A stretch of DNA of 64,000 nucleotides. It comes from Phakellia ventilabrum (Eukaryota > Porifera > Demospongiae > Axinellida > Axinellidae). Shown piece after piece: positions 21,270-33,700 of this stretch. Numbering within the stretch: the first letter of the stretch is position 1; the number at the start of each line of letters is the position of its first letter. The position numbers and the translations under genes are program-made. The stretch is from assembly GCA_963921505.1 (NCBI GenBank), contig OY997384.1, positions 1 to 64,000 of the forward strand, read 5' to 3'. Below the pieces are notes generated by a model. That model saw only the letters and a list, made by a program, of their open reading frames with translations. It ran no database searches and was not told the origin of the DNA.

Positions 21270-24200
21270 TCGAGTCAAATTCCGACCTTTGGAATCGGGA
21301 ATTGAATAGTTCGAGGCAAGTTCGAAACTTGTAATCGGGAACGGAGGAGTTCGAGCCAAGTTCAGAAAATTGGAATCGGGAATGGAAGATTTCGAAGATG
21401 GTTCGAGGCTTGGAATTGGGAATAGAGGAGTTCGAGCCAAGTTCGAGGCTTGCAATCGGAAATGGAAAAGTTCGAGTCCAAGTTTCGACGCTTGGAATCG
21501 GGAATGGAAGATTTTGAAGAAAGTTCGAGGCTTGGAATCGGGAATGGAGGAGTTCGAGCCAAGTTCGAGGCTTGGAATCGGAAATGGAGGAGTTCGAGCC
21601 AAGTTCCAACACTTGGAATCGGTAATGGAGGAGGTCGAGCCAAGTTCGAGGCTTGTAATCGGAAATGGAGGAGTTCGAGCCACATTCCGACACTTGGAAT
21701 CGGGAATGGTGGAGTTCGAGCGAAGTTCGAAGCTTGGAATCGGCTTTGGAGGAGTTCGAGCCAAGTTCGAGGCTTGGAATCTGGAATGGAAGAGCTCGAG
21801 GCAAGTTCCGGCACTTGGAATCGGAAATGGAAGAGTTCGAGCCAAGGTTGAGGCTTGGAATCGGAAATGGAGGAGTTCGAGACAAGTTCGCGGCTTGGAA
21901 TCGGAAATGGAGGAGTTTGAGTCAAATTCCGAGTCTTGGGATCGGAAATGGAAGAGTTCGAGCCAAGTTGAAGGCTTGGAATCGGGTATGGAGGAGTTCG
22001 AGCAAAGTTCGAAGGTTGGAATCGGAAATGGAGGAGTTCGAGACAAGTTCGAAGCTTGAAATCGGGAATGGAGGAGTTTGAACCAAGTTCCGACGCTTGG
22101 AATCGGGAAAGGATGAGTTCGAGCCAAGTTCCGACACTTGGAATCGGGAATGGAAGATTCTGAAGAAAGTTCGATGCATGGGAATCGGGAATGGAGGAGT
22201 TCGAGCCAAGTTCCGACACTTCAATTCGGAAATGGAGGAGTTCGAGCCAAGTTCGACGCTTGGAATCGGAAATGGATGAGTTTAAGCCAAGTTCCGACAC
22301 TTGGAATCGGGAATGGCGTAGTTCGAGCCAAGTTCGATGCTTGGAATCGGAAATGGAGGAGTTCGAACCAAGTTAGATGCTTGGAATCGGAAATGGAGGA
22401 GTTCGAGACAAGTTCGAAGCTTGGAATCGGGAATGGAGGAGATTGAACCAAGTTCCGACGCTTGGAATCGGGAATGGAAGAGTTCGAGGCAAGTTCGAAG
22501 CTTAGAATCGGGAATGAACAAGTTCGAGTCAAGTTCCGACGCTTGGAATCGGGAATGGAAGAGTTCAAGGCAAGAGCAAAGCTTGGAATCGGGAATGGAG
22601 GAGTTCGAGCGAAGTTCTGACGCTTGGAATCGGGAATGGAAGAGTTCGAGGAAAGTTCGAAGCTTCGAAACTGGAATGGAGGAGTTCGAGCAAAGTTCTA
22701 GGCTTGGAATCGGAAATGGCGGAGTTCGAGCAAAGTTCCTACACTTGGAATTGGGAATGGAAGAGTTCGAGCCAAGTTCCGACTCTTGGAATCGGGAATT
22801 GGAAGATTCTGAAGAAAGTTCGATGCTTGGAATCGGGAATGGAGGTGTTCGAGCGAAGTTCCGACGCTTGGAAATCGGGAATGGAAGAGTTTGAGGCTAG
22901 TTCGAAGCTTGGAATCGGGAATGGAGAAGTTCGAGTCAAGTTCCGACTGTTGTAATCGGGAATGGAAGAGTTCGAGGCAAGAGCAATGCTCGGAATCGGG
23001 AATGGAGGAGTTCGAACGAAGTTCTGACGCTTGGAATCGGGAATGGAAGAAATCGAGGAAAGTTCGAATCGGGAATGGAGGAGTTTGAGCCAAGTTGAAG
23101 GCTTGGAATCGGAAATGGCGGAGTTCGAGCAAAGTTCCGACACTTGGAATTGGGAATGGAAGAGTTCGAGCCAAGTTCCGACACTTGGAATCGGGATTGG
23201 AAGATTCTGAAGAAAGTTCGATGCTTGGAATCGGGAATGGAGGAGTTCGAGCCAAGTTCCGACGCTTGGAATCGGGAAATGGAAGAGTTTGAGCAAGTTC
23301 GAAGCTTGGAATCGGGAATGGAGAGTTCGAGTCAAGTTCGACGCTTGGAATCGGGAATGGAAGAGTTCGAGGCAAGAGCAAAGCTTGGAATCGGGAATGG
23401 AGAAGTTCGAGCGAAGTTCTGACGCTTGGAATCGGGAATGGAAGAGTTCGAGGAAAGTTCGAGCTTGGAAACGGAATGGAGGAGTTCGAGCCAAGTTCTA
23501 GGCTTGGAATCGGAAATGGCGGAGTTTGAGCAAAGTTCCGACACTTGGAATTGGGAATGGAAGAGTTCGAGCCAAGTTCCTTGGAATCGGGATTGGAAGA
23601 TTCTGAAGAAAGTTCGATGCTTGGAATCGGGAATGGAGGAGTTCGAGCCAAGTTCGAGACTTGGAATCGGAAATGGAGGAGTTCGAGCCAAGTTCCGACT
23701 CTTGGATTCGGAAATGGAGGAGTTCGAGCCAAGTTCGAGGCTTGGAATCGGAAATGGAGGAGTTCGAGCCAAGTTCCGACACTTGGAATTGGGAATGGAG
23801 GAGTTCGAGCCAAGTTCGAAGCTTGGAATCGGAAATGGAGGAGTTTGAGTCAAATTCAGATGCTTTGAATCGGGAATGGAAGAGTTCGAGACAAGTTCAA
23901 AGCATGGAATCGGGAATGGAGGAGTTCGAGCCAATTTTAGACTCTTGGAATCTGGAATGAAAGAGTTCGAGACAAGTTCGATGCTTGGAATCGGAAATGG
24001 AGGAGTTCGAGCCAAGTTCCGATACTTGGATTCGGAAATGGAGGAGTTCGAGCCAAATTCGAAGCTTGGAATCATTAGAGCCAAGTTCCGACACATGGAA
24101 TCGGGAATGGCGGAGTTCGAGTATAGTTCGAAGCTTGGAATCGGAAATGAAGGTGTCGAGCCAAGTTCCGACGCTTGAAATCGGGAATGGAAGAGTTCGA

Positions 24201-27200
24201 GGCAAGTTCGAAGCTTGGAATCGGCAATGGAAGAGTTCCAGCTAAGTTCGATGCTTGGAATCGGAAATGGAGGATGTCGAGCCAAGTTTCGACGCTTGGA
24301 ATCGGGAATGGAAGAGTTCGAGGCAAGTTCGAAGCTTGGAATCGGGAATGGATGAGTTAGTGCCAAGTTCCGAAGCGTGGAATCGGGAATGGCGGAGTTC
24401 GAGCATAGTTCGAAGCTTGGAATCGTAAATGAAGATGTCGAGCCAAGTTCCGACGCTTGGAATCGGGAATGGAAAGAGTTCGAGACAAGTTCGAAGCTTG
24501 GAATCGGGAATGGAGGAGTTAGAGCCAAGTTCCGACACATGGAATCTGGAATGGCGGAGTTCGAGCATAGTTCGAAGCTTGGAATCGGAAATGAAGGTGT
24601 CGAGCCAAGTTCCGACGCTTGAAATCGGGAATGGAAGAGTTCGAGGCAAGTTCGAAGCTTGGAATCGGCAATGGAAGAGTTCCAGCTAAGTTCGATGCTT
24701 GGAATCGGAAATGGAGGATGTCGAGCCAAGTTTCCGACGCTTGGAATCGGGAATGGAAGAGTTCGAGGCAAGTTCGAAGCTTGGAATCGGGAATGGATGA
24801 GTTAGTGCCAAGTTCCGAAGCGTGGAATCGGGAATGGCGGAGTTCGAGCATAGTTCGAAGCTTGGAATCGTAAATGAAGATGTCGAGCCAAGTTCCGACG
24901 CTTGGACTCGGGAATGGAAGAGTTCGAGACAAGTTCGAAGCTTGGAATCGGGAATGGAGGAGTTAGAGCTTGGAATCGGAAATGGAGGATGTCGAGCCAA
25001 GTTTCGACGCTTGGAATCGGAAATGGAAGAGTTCGATGCAAGTTCGAAACTTGGAATCGGGAATGGAGGAGTTAGCGCCAAGTTCCGACACATGGAATCG
25101 GGAATGGCGGAGTTCGAGCATAGCTCGAAGCTTGGAATCGGAAATGAAGATGTCGAGCCAAGTTCCGACGCTTGAAATCAGGAATGGAAGAGTTCGAGGC
25201 AAGTTCGAAGCTTGGAATCGGCAATGGAAGAGTTCCAGCTAAGTTCGATGCTTGGAATCGGAAATGGAGGATGTCGAGCCAAGTTTCGACGCTTGGAATC
25301 GGGAATGGAAGAGTTCGAGGCAAGTTCGAAGCTTGGAATCGGGAATGGATGAGTTAGTGCCAAGTTCCGACACGTGGAATCGGGAATGGCGGAGTTCGAG
25401 CATAGTTCGAAGCTTGGAATCGGTAAATGAAGATGTCGAGCCAAGTTCCGACGCTTGGAATCGGGAATGGAAGAGTTCGAGGCAAGTTCGAATCTTGGAA
25501 TCGGGAATGGAGGAGTTAGAGCCAAGTTCCGACTCATTGAATCAGGAATGGCGGAGTTCGAGCATAGTTCGAAGCTTGGAATCGGGAATGGAAGGTGTCG
25601 AGCCAAGTTCCAGATGCTTGAAATCGGAATGGAAGAGTTCTAGGCAAGTTCGAATCTTGGAATCGGGCAATGGAAGAGTTCGAGCTAAGTTCGAATGCTT
25701 GGAATCGGAAATGGAGGATGTTGAGCCAAGTTCCGACGCTTGGAATCGGGAATGGAAGAGTTCGAGCAAGTTCGAAGCTTGGAATCGGTTAGAGCCAAGT
25801 TCCGACACATGGAATCGGGAATGGCGGAGTTCGAGTATAGTTCGAAGCTTGGAATCGGAAATGAAGGTGTCGAGCCAAGTTCCGACGCTTGAAATCGGGA
25901 ATGGAAGAGTTCGAGGCAAGTTCGAAGCTTGGAATCGGCAATGGAAGAGTTCCAGCTAAGTTCGATGCTTGGAATCGGAAATGGAGGATGTCGAGCCAAG
26001 TTTCGACGCTTGGAATCGGGAATGGAAGAGTTCGAGGCAAGTTCGAAGCTTGGAATCGGGAATGGATGAGTTAGTGCCAAGTTCCGAAGCGTGGAATCGG
26101 GAATGGCGGAGTTCGAGCATAGTTCGAAGCTTGGAATCGGTAAATGAAGATGTCGAGCCAAGTTCCGACGCTTGGAATCGGGAATGGAAAGAGTTCGAGA
26201 CAAGTTCGAAGCTTGGAATCGGGAATGGAGGAGTTAGAGCCAAGTTCCGACACATGGAATCTGGAATGGCGGAGTTCGAGCATAGTTCGAAGCTTGGAAT
26301 CGGAAATGAAGGTGTCGAGCAAGTTCCGACGCTTGGAAATCGGGAATGGAAGAGTTCGAGGCAAGTTCGAAGCTTGGAATCGGCAATGGAAGAGTTCCAG
26401 CTAAGTTCGATGCTTGGAATCGGAAATGGAGGATGTCGAGCCAAGTTTCGACGCTTGGAATCGGGAATGGAAGAGTTCGAGGCAAGTTCGAAGCTTGGAA
26501 TCGGGAATGGATGAGTTAGTGCCAAGTTCCGAAGCGTGGAATCGGGAATGGCGGAGTTCGAGCATAGTTCGAAGCTTGGAATCGGAAATGAAGATGTCGA
26601 GCCAAGTTCCGACGCTTGAAATCGGGAATGGAAGAGTTCGAGGCAAGTTCCAAGCTTGGAATCGGGAATGGAGGAGTTAGAGCCAAGTTCCGACACATGG
26701 AATCGGGAATGGCGGATTTCGAGCATAGTTCGAAGCTTGGAATCGGAAATGAAGGTGTCGAGCCAAGTTCCGACGCTTGAAATCGGGAATGGAAGAGTTC
26801 GAGGCAAGTTCGAAGCTTGGAATCGGCAATGGAAGAGTTCCAGCTAAGTTCGATGCTTGGAATCGGAAATGGAGGATGTCGAGCCAAGTTTCGACGCTTG
26901 GAATCGGAAATGGAAGAGTTCGATGCAAGTTCGAAACTTGGAATCGGGAATGGAGGAGTTAGCGCCAAGTTCCGACACATGGAATCGGGAATGGCGGAGT
27001 TCGAGCATAGCTCGAAGCTTGGAATCGGAAATGAAGATGTCGAGCCAAGTTCCGACTCTTGAAATCGGGAATGGAAGAGTTCGAATCAAGTTCGAAGCTT
27101 GAAATGGGGAATGGAAGAGTTCAAGGCAAGTTCGAAGCTTGGAATCGGGAATTGAGAAATTCGAGCCAAGTTCCGACGCTTGGAATCAGGAATGGAAGAG

Positions 27201-27763
27201 TTCGATGCAAGATCAAAGCTTTGAATCGGGAATGGAGGAGTTCGAGCAAAGTTCCGACGTTTGGAATCGGGAATGGAAGAGTTCGAGGAAAGTTCGAGGC
27301 TTAGAATCGGGAATGGAGGAAGTTCGAGCATAGTTCGAAGCTTGGAATCGGAAATGAAGGTGTCGAGCCTACTTGCAGACGCTTGAAATCGGGAATGGAA
27401 GAGTTCGAGGCAAGTTCGAAGCTTGGAATCGTTAGAGCCAAGTTCCGACACATGGAATCGGGAATGGCACAGTTCGAGTATAGTTCGAAACTTGGAATCG
27501 GAAATGAAGGTGTCGAGCCAAGTTCCGAAGCTTGAAATCGGGAATGGAAGAGTTCGAGGCAAGTTCGAAGCTTGGAATCGGCAATGGAAGAGTTCTAGCT
27601 AAGTTAGATGCTTGGAATCGGAAATGAAGGATGTCGAGCCAAGTTTCGACGCTTGGAATCGGGAATGGAAGAGTTCGAGGCAAGTTCGAAGCTTGGAATC
27701 GGGAATGGAGGAGTTAGCGCTAAGTTCCGAATCATGGAATCGGGAATGGCGGAGTTCGAGCAC
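21270..27763 (+). repeat. 40/41-bp minisatellite array, left arm
   Basis: About 6.5 kb of a unit like TTCGAGGCTTGGAATCGGGA followed by ATGGAGGAGTTCGAGCCAAG (40 bp). Many units have one extra base (TTCCGACGCTT...), so dimers are often 81 bp. Monomers vary at a few fixed positions. Higher-order blocks are visible from about 24000 on, with repeat distances near 443 and 717 bp. Open frames on both strands are products of the stop-poor unit. Confidence 0.95.
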
Positions 27764-27775
27764 CCTAACTCCTCC
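27755..27775. other. Centre of the large inverted repeat
   Basis: The minisatellite switches strand here: the left side ends GGAGTTCGAGCA and the right begins ACTCCTCCATTTCC. Between them is CCCTAA (27763-27768), identical to the telomeric hexamer, although the usual unit has CTCTAACTCC at this place, so one substitution could also make it. Confidence 0.85.
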
Positions 27776-30700
27776 ATTTCCGATTCCAAGCTTCGAACTT
27801 GGCTCGAACTCTTCCATTTCCGATTCCAAGCGTCGAAACTTGGCTCGACATCCTCCATTTCCGATTCCAAGCATCGAACTTAGCTGGAACTCTTCCATTG
27901 CCGATTCCAAGCTTCGAACTTGCCTCGAACTCTTCCATTCCCGATTTCAAGCGTCGGAACTTGGCTCGACACCTTCATTTCCGATTCCAAGCTTCGAACT
28001 ATGCTCGAACTCCGCCATTCCAGATTCCATGTGTCGGAACTTGGCTCTAACTCCTCCATTCCCGATTCCAAGCTTCGAACTTGTCTCGAACTCTTTCATT
28101 CCCGATTCCAAGCGTCGGAACTTGGCTCGACATCTTCATTTACGATTCCAAGCTTCGAACTATGCTCGAACTCCGCCATTCCCGATTCCACGCTTCGGAA
28201 CTTGGCACTAACTCATCCATTCCCGATTCCAAGCTTCGAACTTGCCTCGAACTCTTCCATTCCCGATTCCAAGCGTCGAAACTTGGCTCGACATCCTCCA
28301 TTTCCGATTCCAAGCATCGAACTTAGCTGGAACTCTTCCATTGCCGATTCCAAGCTTCGAACTTGCCTCGAACTCTTCCATTCCCGATTTCAAGCGTCGG
28401 AACTTGGCTCGACACCTTCATTTCCGATTCCAAGCTTCGAACTATGCTCGAACTCCGCCATTCCAGATTCCATGTGTCGGAACTTGGCTCTAACTCCTCC
28501 ATTCCCGATTCCAAGCTTCGAACTTGTCTCGAACTCTTTCATTCCCGATTCCAAGCGTCGGAACTTGGCTCGACATCTTCATTTACGATTCCAAGCTTCG
28601 AACTATGCTCGAACTCCGCCATTCCCGATTCCACGCTTCGGAACTTGGCACTAACTCATCCATTCCCGATTCCAAGCTTCGAACTTGCCTCGAACTCTTC
28701 CATTCCCGATTCCAAGCGTCGAAACTTGGCTCGACATCCTCCATTTCCGATTCCAAGCATCGAACTTAGCTGGAACTCTTCCATTGCCGATTCCAAGCTT
28801 CGAACTTGCCTCGAACTCTTCCATTCCCGATTTCAAGCGTCGGAACTTGGCTCGACACCTTCATTTCCGATTCCAAGCTTCGAACTATACTCGAACTCCG
28901 CCATTCCCGATTCCATGTGTCGGAACTTGGCTCTAACGATTCCAAGCTTCGAATTTGCATCGAACTCTTCCATTCCCGATTCCAAGCATCGGAACTTGGC
29001 TCAACATCCTCCATTTCCGATTCCAAGCATCGAACTTAGCTGGTACTCTTCCATTGCCGATTCCAAGATTCGAACTTGCCTAGAACTCTTCCATTCCAGA
29101 TTTCAAGCATCTGGAACTTGACTCGACACCTTCATTTCCGATTCCAAGCTTCGAACTATGCTCGAACTCCGCCATTCCTGATTCAATGAGTCGGAACTTG
29201 GCTCGAACTCCTCCATTCCCGATTCCAAGCCTCGAACTTGCCTCGAACTCTTCCATTCCCGATTCCAAGCGTCGGAACTTGGCTCGAACACCTTCATTTC
29301 CGATTCCAAGCTTCGAACTATGCTCGAACTCCGCCATTCCCGATTCCACGTGTCGGAACTTGGCACTAACTCATCCATTCCCGATTCCAAGCTTCGAACT
29401 TGCCTCGAACTCTTCCATTCCCGATTCCAAGCGTCGAAACTTGGCTCGACATCCTCCATTTCTGATTCCAAGCATCGAACTTAGCTGGAACTCTTCCATT
29501 GCCGATTCCAAGCTTCGAACTTGCCTCGAACTCTTCCATTCCCGATTTCCAAGCGTCGGAACTTGGCTCGACACCTTCATTTCCGATTCCAAGCTTCGAA
29601 CTATGCTCGAACTCCGCCATTCCCGATTCCATGTGTCGGAACTTGGCTCTAACTCCTCCATTCCCGATTCCAAGCTTCGAACTTGCCTCGAACTCTTCCA
29701 TTCCCGATTTCAAGCGTCGGAACTTGGCTCGACATCTTCATTTCCGATTCCAAGCTTCGAACTATGCTCGAACTCCGCCATTCCCGATTCCACGCTTCGG
29801 AACTTGGCACTAACTCATCCATTCCCGATTCCAAGCTTCGAACTTGCCTCGAACTCTTCCATTCCCGATTCCAAGCGTCGAAACTTGGCTCGACATCCTC
29901 CATTTCCGATTCCAAGCATCGAACTTAGCTGGAACTTTTCCATTGCCGATTCCAAGCTTCGAACTTGCCTCGAACTCTTCCATTCCCGATTTCAAGCGTC
30001 GGAACTTGGCTCGACACCTTCATTTCCGATTCCAAGCTTCGAACTATACTCGAACTCCGCCATTCCCGATTCCATGTGTCGGAACTTGGCTCTAACGATT
30101 CCAAGCTTCGAATTTGCATCGAACTCTTCCATTCCCGATTCCAAGCGTCGGAACTTGGCTCAACATCCTCCATTTCCGATTCCAAGCATCGAACTTAGCT
30201 GGTACTCTTCCATTGCCGATTCCAAGATTCGAACTTGCCTAGAACTCTTCCATTCCCAGATTTCAAGCATCTGGAACTTGGCTCGACACCTTCATTTCCG
30301 ATTCCAAGCTTCGAACTATGCTCGAACTCCGCCATTCCCTGATTCCAATGAGTCGGAACTTGGCTCTAACTCCTCCATTCCCGATTCCAAGATTCGAACT
30401 TGCCTCGAACTCTTCCATTCCCGATTCCAAGCGTCGGAACTTGGCTCGACATCTTCATTTCCGATTCCAAGCTTCGAACTATGCTCGAACTCCGCCATTC
30501 CCGATTCCAACGTGTCGGAACTTGGCACTAACTCATCCATTCCCGATTCCAAGCTTCGAACTTGCCTCGAACTCTTCCATTCCCGATTGCAAGCGTCGAA
30601 ACTTGGCTCGACATCCTCCATTTCTGATTCCAAGCATCGAACTTAGCTGGAACTTTTCCATTGCCGATTCCAAGCTTCGAACTTGCCTCGAACTTTTCCA

Positions 30701-33700
30701 TTCCCGATTTCAAGCGTCGGAACTTGGCTCGACATCCTCCATTTCCGATTCCAAGCATCTAACTTGGCTGGAACTCTTCCATTGCCGATTTCAAGCTTCA
30801 AACTTGCCTAGAACTCTTCCATTCCCGATTCCAAGCGTCGGAACTTGGCTCGACATCTTCATTTCCCGATTCCAAGCTTCGAACTATGCTCGAACTCCGC
30901 CATTCCCGATTCCAACGTGTCGGAACTTGGCACTAACTCATCCATTCCCGATTCCAAGCTTCGAACTTGCCTCGAACTCTTCCATTCCCGATTCCAAGCG
31001 TCGGAAACTTGGCTCGACATCCTCCATTTCCGATTCCAAGCATCGAACTTAGCTGGAACTTTTCCATTGCCGATTCCAAGCTTCGAACTTGCCTCGAACT
31101 TTTCCATTCCCGATTTCAAGTGTCGGAATTTGGCTCGACAACTTCATTTCCGATTCCAAGCTTCGAACTATGCTCGAACTCCGCCTTTCCCGATTCCATG
31201 CGTCGGAACTTGGCTCGAATTTCTCAATTCCCGATTCCAAGCATCGAACTTGTCTAGATCTCTTCCATTCCCGATTCCAAGCTTCGTAACATGTCTCGAA
31301 CTCTTCCATTCCCGATTCCAAGTGTCGGAACTTGGCTCGAATTTCTCTATTCCCAATTCCAAGCTTCGAACTTGCCTCGAACTCTTTCATTCCCCATTTC
31401 AAGCTTCGAACTTGATTCGAACTCTTCCATTCCCGATTTCAAGTGTCGGAACTTGGCTCGACATCTTCATTTCCGATTCCAAGCTTCGAGCTATGCTCGA
31501 ACTCCGCCATTCCCGATTCCATGTGTCGGAACTTTGCGCTAACTCCTCCATTCCCGATTCCAAGTTTCGAACTTGCATCGAACTCTTCCATTTCCGATTC
31601 CAAGCGTCGAAACTTGGCTCGACATCCTCCATTTCCGATTCCAAGCATCGAACTTAGCTGGAACTCTTCCATTGCCGATTCCAAGCTTCGAACTTGCCTC
31701 GAACTCTTCCATTCCCGATTTCAAGTGTCGGAACTTGGCTCGACACCTTCATTTCCGATTCTAAGCTTCGAACTATGCTTGAACTCCGCCATTCCCGATT
31801 CCATGTGTCGGAACTTGGCTCTAACTCCTCCATTCCCGATTCCAAGCTTCGAACTTGCCTCGAACCCTTCCATTCCCGATTCCAAGCGTCGGAACTTGGC
31901 TCGAACACCTTCATTTCCGATTCCAAGCTTCGAACTATGCTCGAACTCCGCCATTCCCGATTCAAAGTGTCGGAACATGGCTCTAACTCCTCCATTCCCG
32001 ATTCCATGTGTCGGAACTTGGCTCTAACTCCTCCATTCCCGATTCCAAGATTCGAACTTGCCTCGAACTCTTCCATTCCCGATTCCAAGCGTCGGAACTT
32101 GGCTCGACATCCTCCATTTCCGATTCCAAGACTCGAACTTACCTGGAACTCTTCCATTGCCGATTCCAAGTGTCGGAACTTACGCTCGAACTCCGCAATT
32201 TCCGATTCCAAGCTTCGAACTTGGTCTCGAACTCCTCCATTCCCGATTCTAAGCCTCGAACTTTCCTAGAACTCTTCCATTTCCGATTCCAAGCTTCGGA
32301 ACTTTGCTCTAACTCCTCCATTCCCGATTCCAAGCTTTGATCTTGCATCGAACTCTTACATTCCCGATTCCAAGCGTCGGAACTTGGCTCTAATTTCTCC
32401 ATTCCCGATTCCAAGCTTCGGAACTTGTCTCGAACTCCTCCATTCCCGATTCCTAAGCCTCGGAACTTTCCTCGAACTCTTCCATTTCCGATTCCAAGCT
32501 TCGGAACTTTGGCTCTAACTCCTCCATTCCCGATTCCAAGCTTTGATCTTGGCATCGAACACTTACATTCCCGATTCCAAGCGTCAGAACTTGGCTCTAA
32601 TTTCTCCATTCCCGATTCCAAGCTTCGGAACTTGGCTCGAACTCCTCTATTCCCGATTCCAAGCATCAAACTTGGATGGAACTCTTCCATTGCCGATTCC
32701 AAGTATCGGAACTAGGCTCGAACTCCGCCATTTCCGATTTCCAAGCCTCGAACTTCGCTCGAACTCCTCCATTCCCGATTCCAAGCATCGGAATTTGGAC
32801 TCAAACTCCTCCATTTCCGATTCCAAGATTCGAACTTGCCTTGAACTCCTCCATTCCCGATTCCAAGCTTCGAACTTTCTTCGAAATCTTCCATTCCCGA
32901 TTCCAAGTGTCGGAACTTGGCTCGAACTCCTCCTTACCCGATTCCATTATTCGAACATGCCTCAAACTCTTCCATTCCCGATTCCAAGCGTCGTAATTTG
33001 ACTCAAACTCCTCCATTTCCCGATTCCAAGCTTCGAACTTGGCTCGAACTCCTCCATTCCCGATTCCAAGTGTCGGAACTTGGCTGGAACTCCTCCATTT
33101 CCCGATTCCAATGCTTCGAACTTGGCTCGAACTCCTCCATTCCCGATTCCAAGTGTCGGAACTTGGCTCGAACTCCTACATTTCCGATGGATGAGCATCG
33201 AACTTGGTTCGAACTCCTCCATTCCCGATTCCAAGCGTCGAACTTTCTTCGAACTCTTCCATTCCCGATTCCAAGTGTCGGAACTTGGCTAAAACTTCTC
33301 CATTCCCGATTCCAAGCTTCTAACTTGGCTCGAACTCTTCCATTCCCGATTCCAAGCTTCGGAACTTTGTTCGAACTCAGCCATTTCCTATTCCAATCCT
33401 GGAACTTGGCTCGAACTCCTCCATTCCCAATTAGAAGCTTCGAACTTTCCTCAAACTCTTCCGTTCCCGATTCCAAGCTTCGGAACTTGGCTTGAACTTC
33501 TCCATTCCCGATTCCAAGATTCAAACTTGCCTCGAACTCTTCCATTCCTGATTCCAAGCTTCGGAACTTGGCTCGAACTCCTCCATTCCCGATTCCAAGC
33601 ATCGAACTTTGCTGGAACTCTTCCATTGCCGATTCCAAGTATCGGAACTAGGCTCGAACTCCGCCATTTCCGATTCCAAGTGTCGGAACTTGGCTCTAAC

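Noticed and set aside
29186-30646. 486-codon open frame in the minisatellite, and similar ones such as 23332-24771 on the minus strand
   Set aside because: The unit has few stops in several frames, overlapping open frames occur on both strands, and there is no domain, splice pattern or start context.
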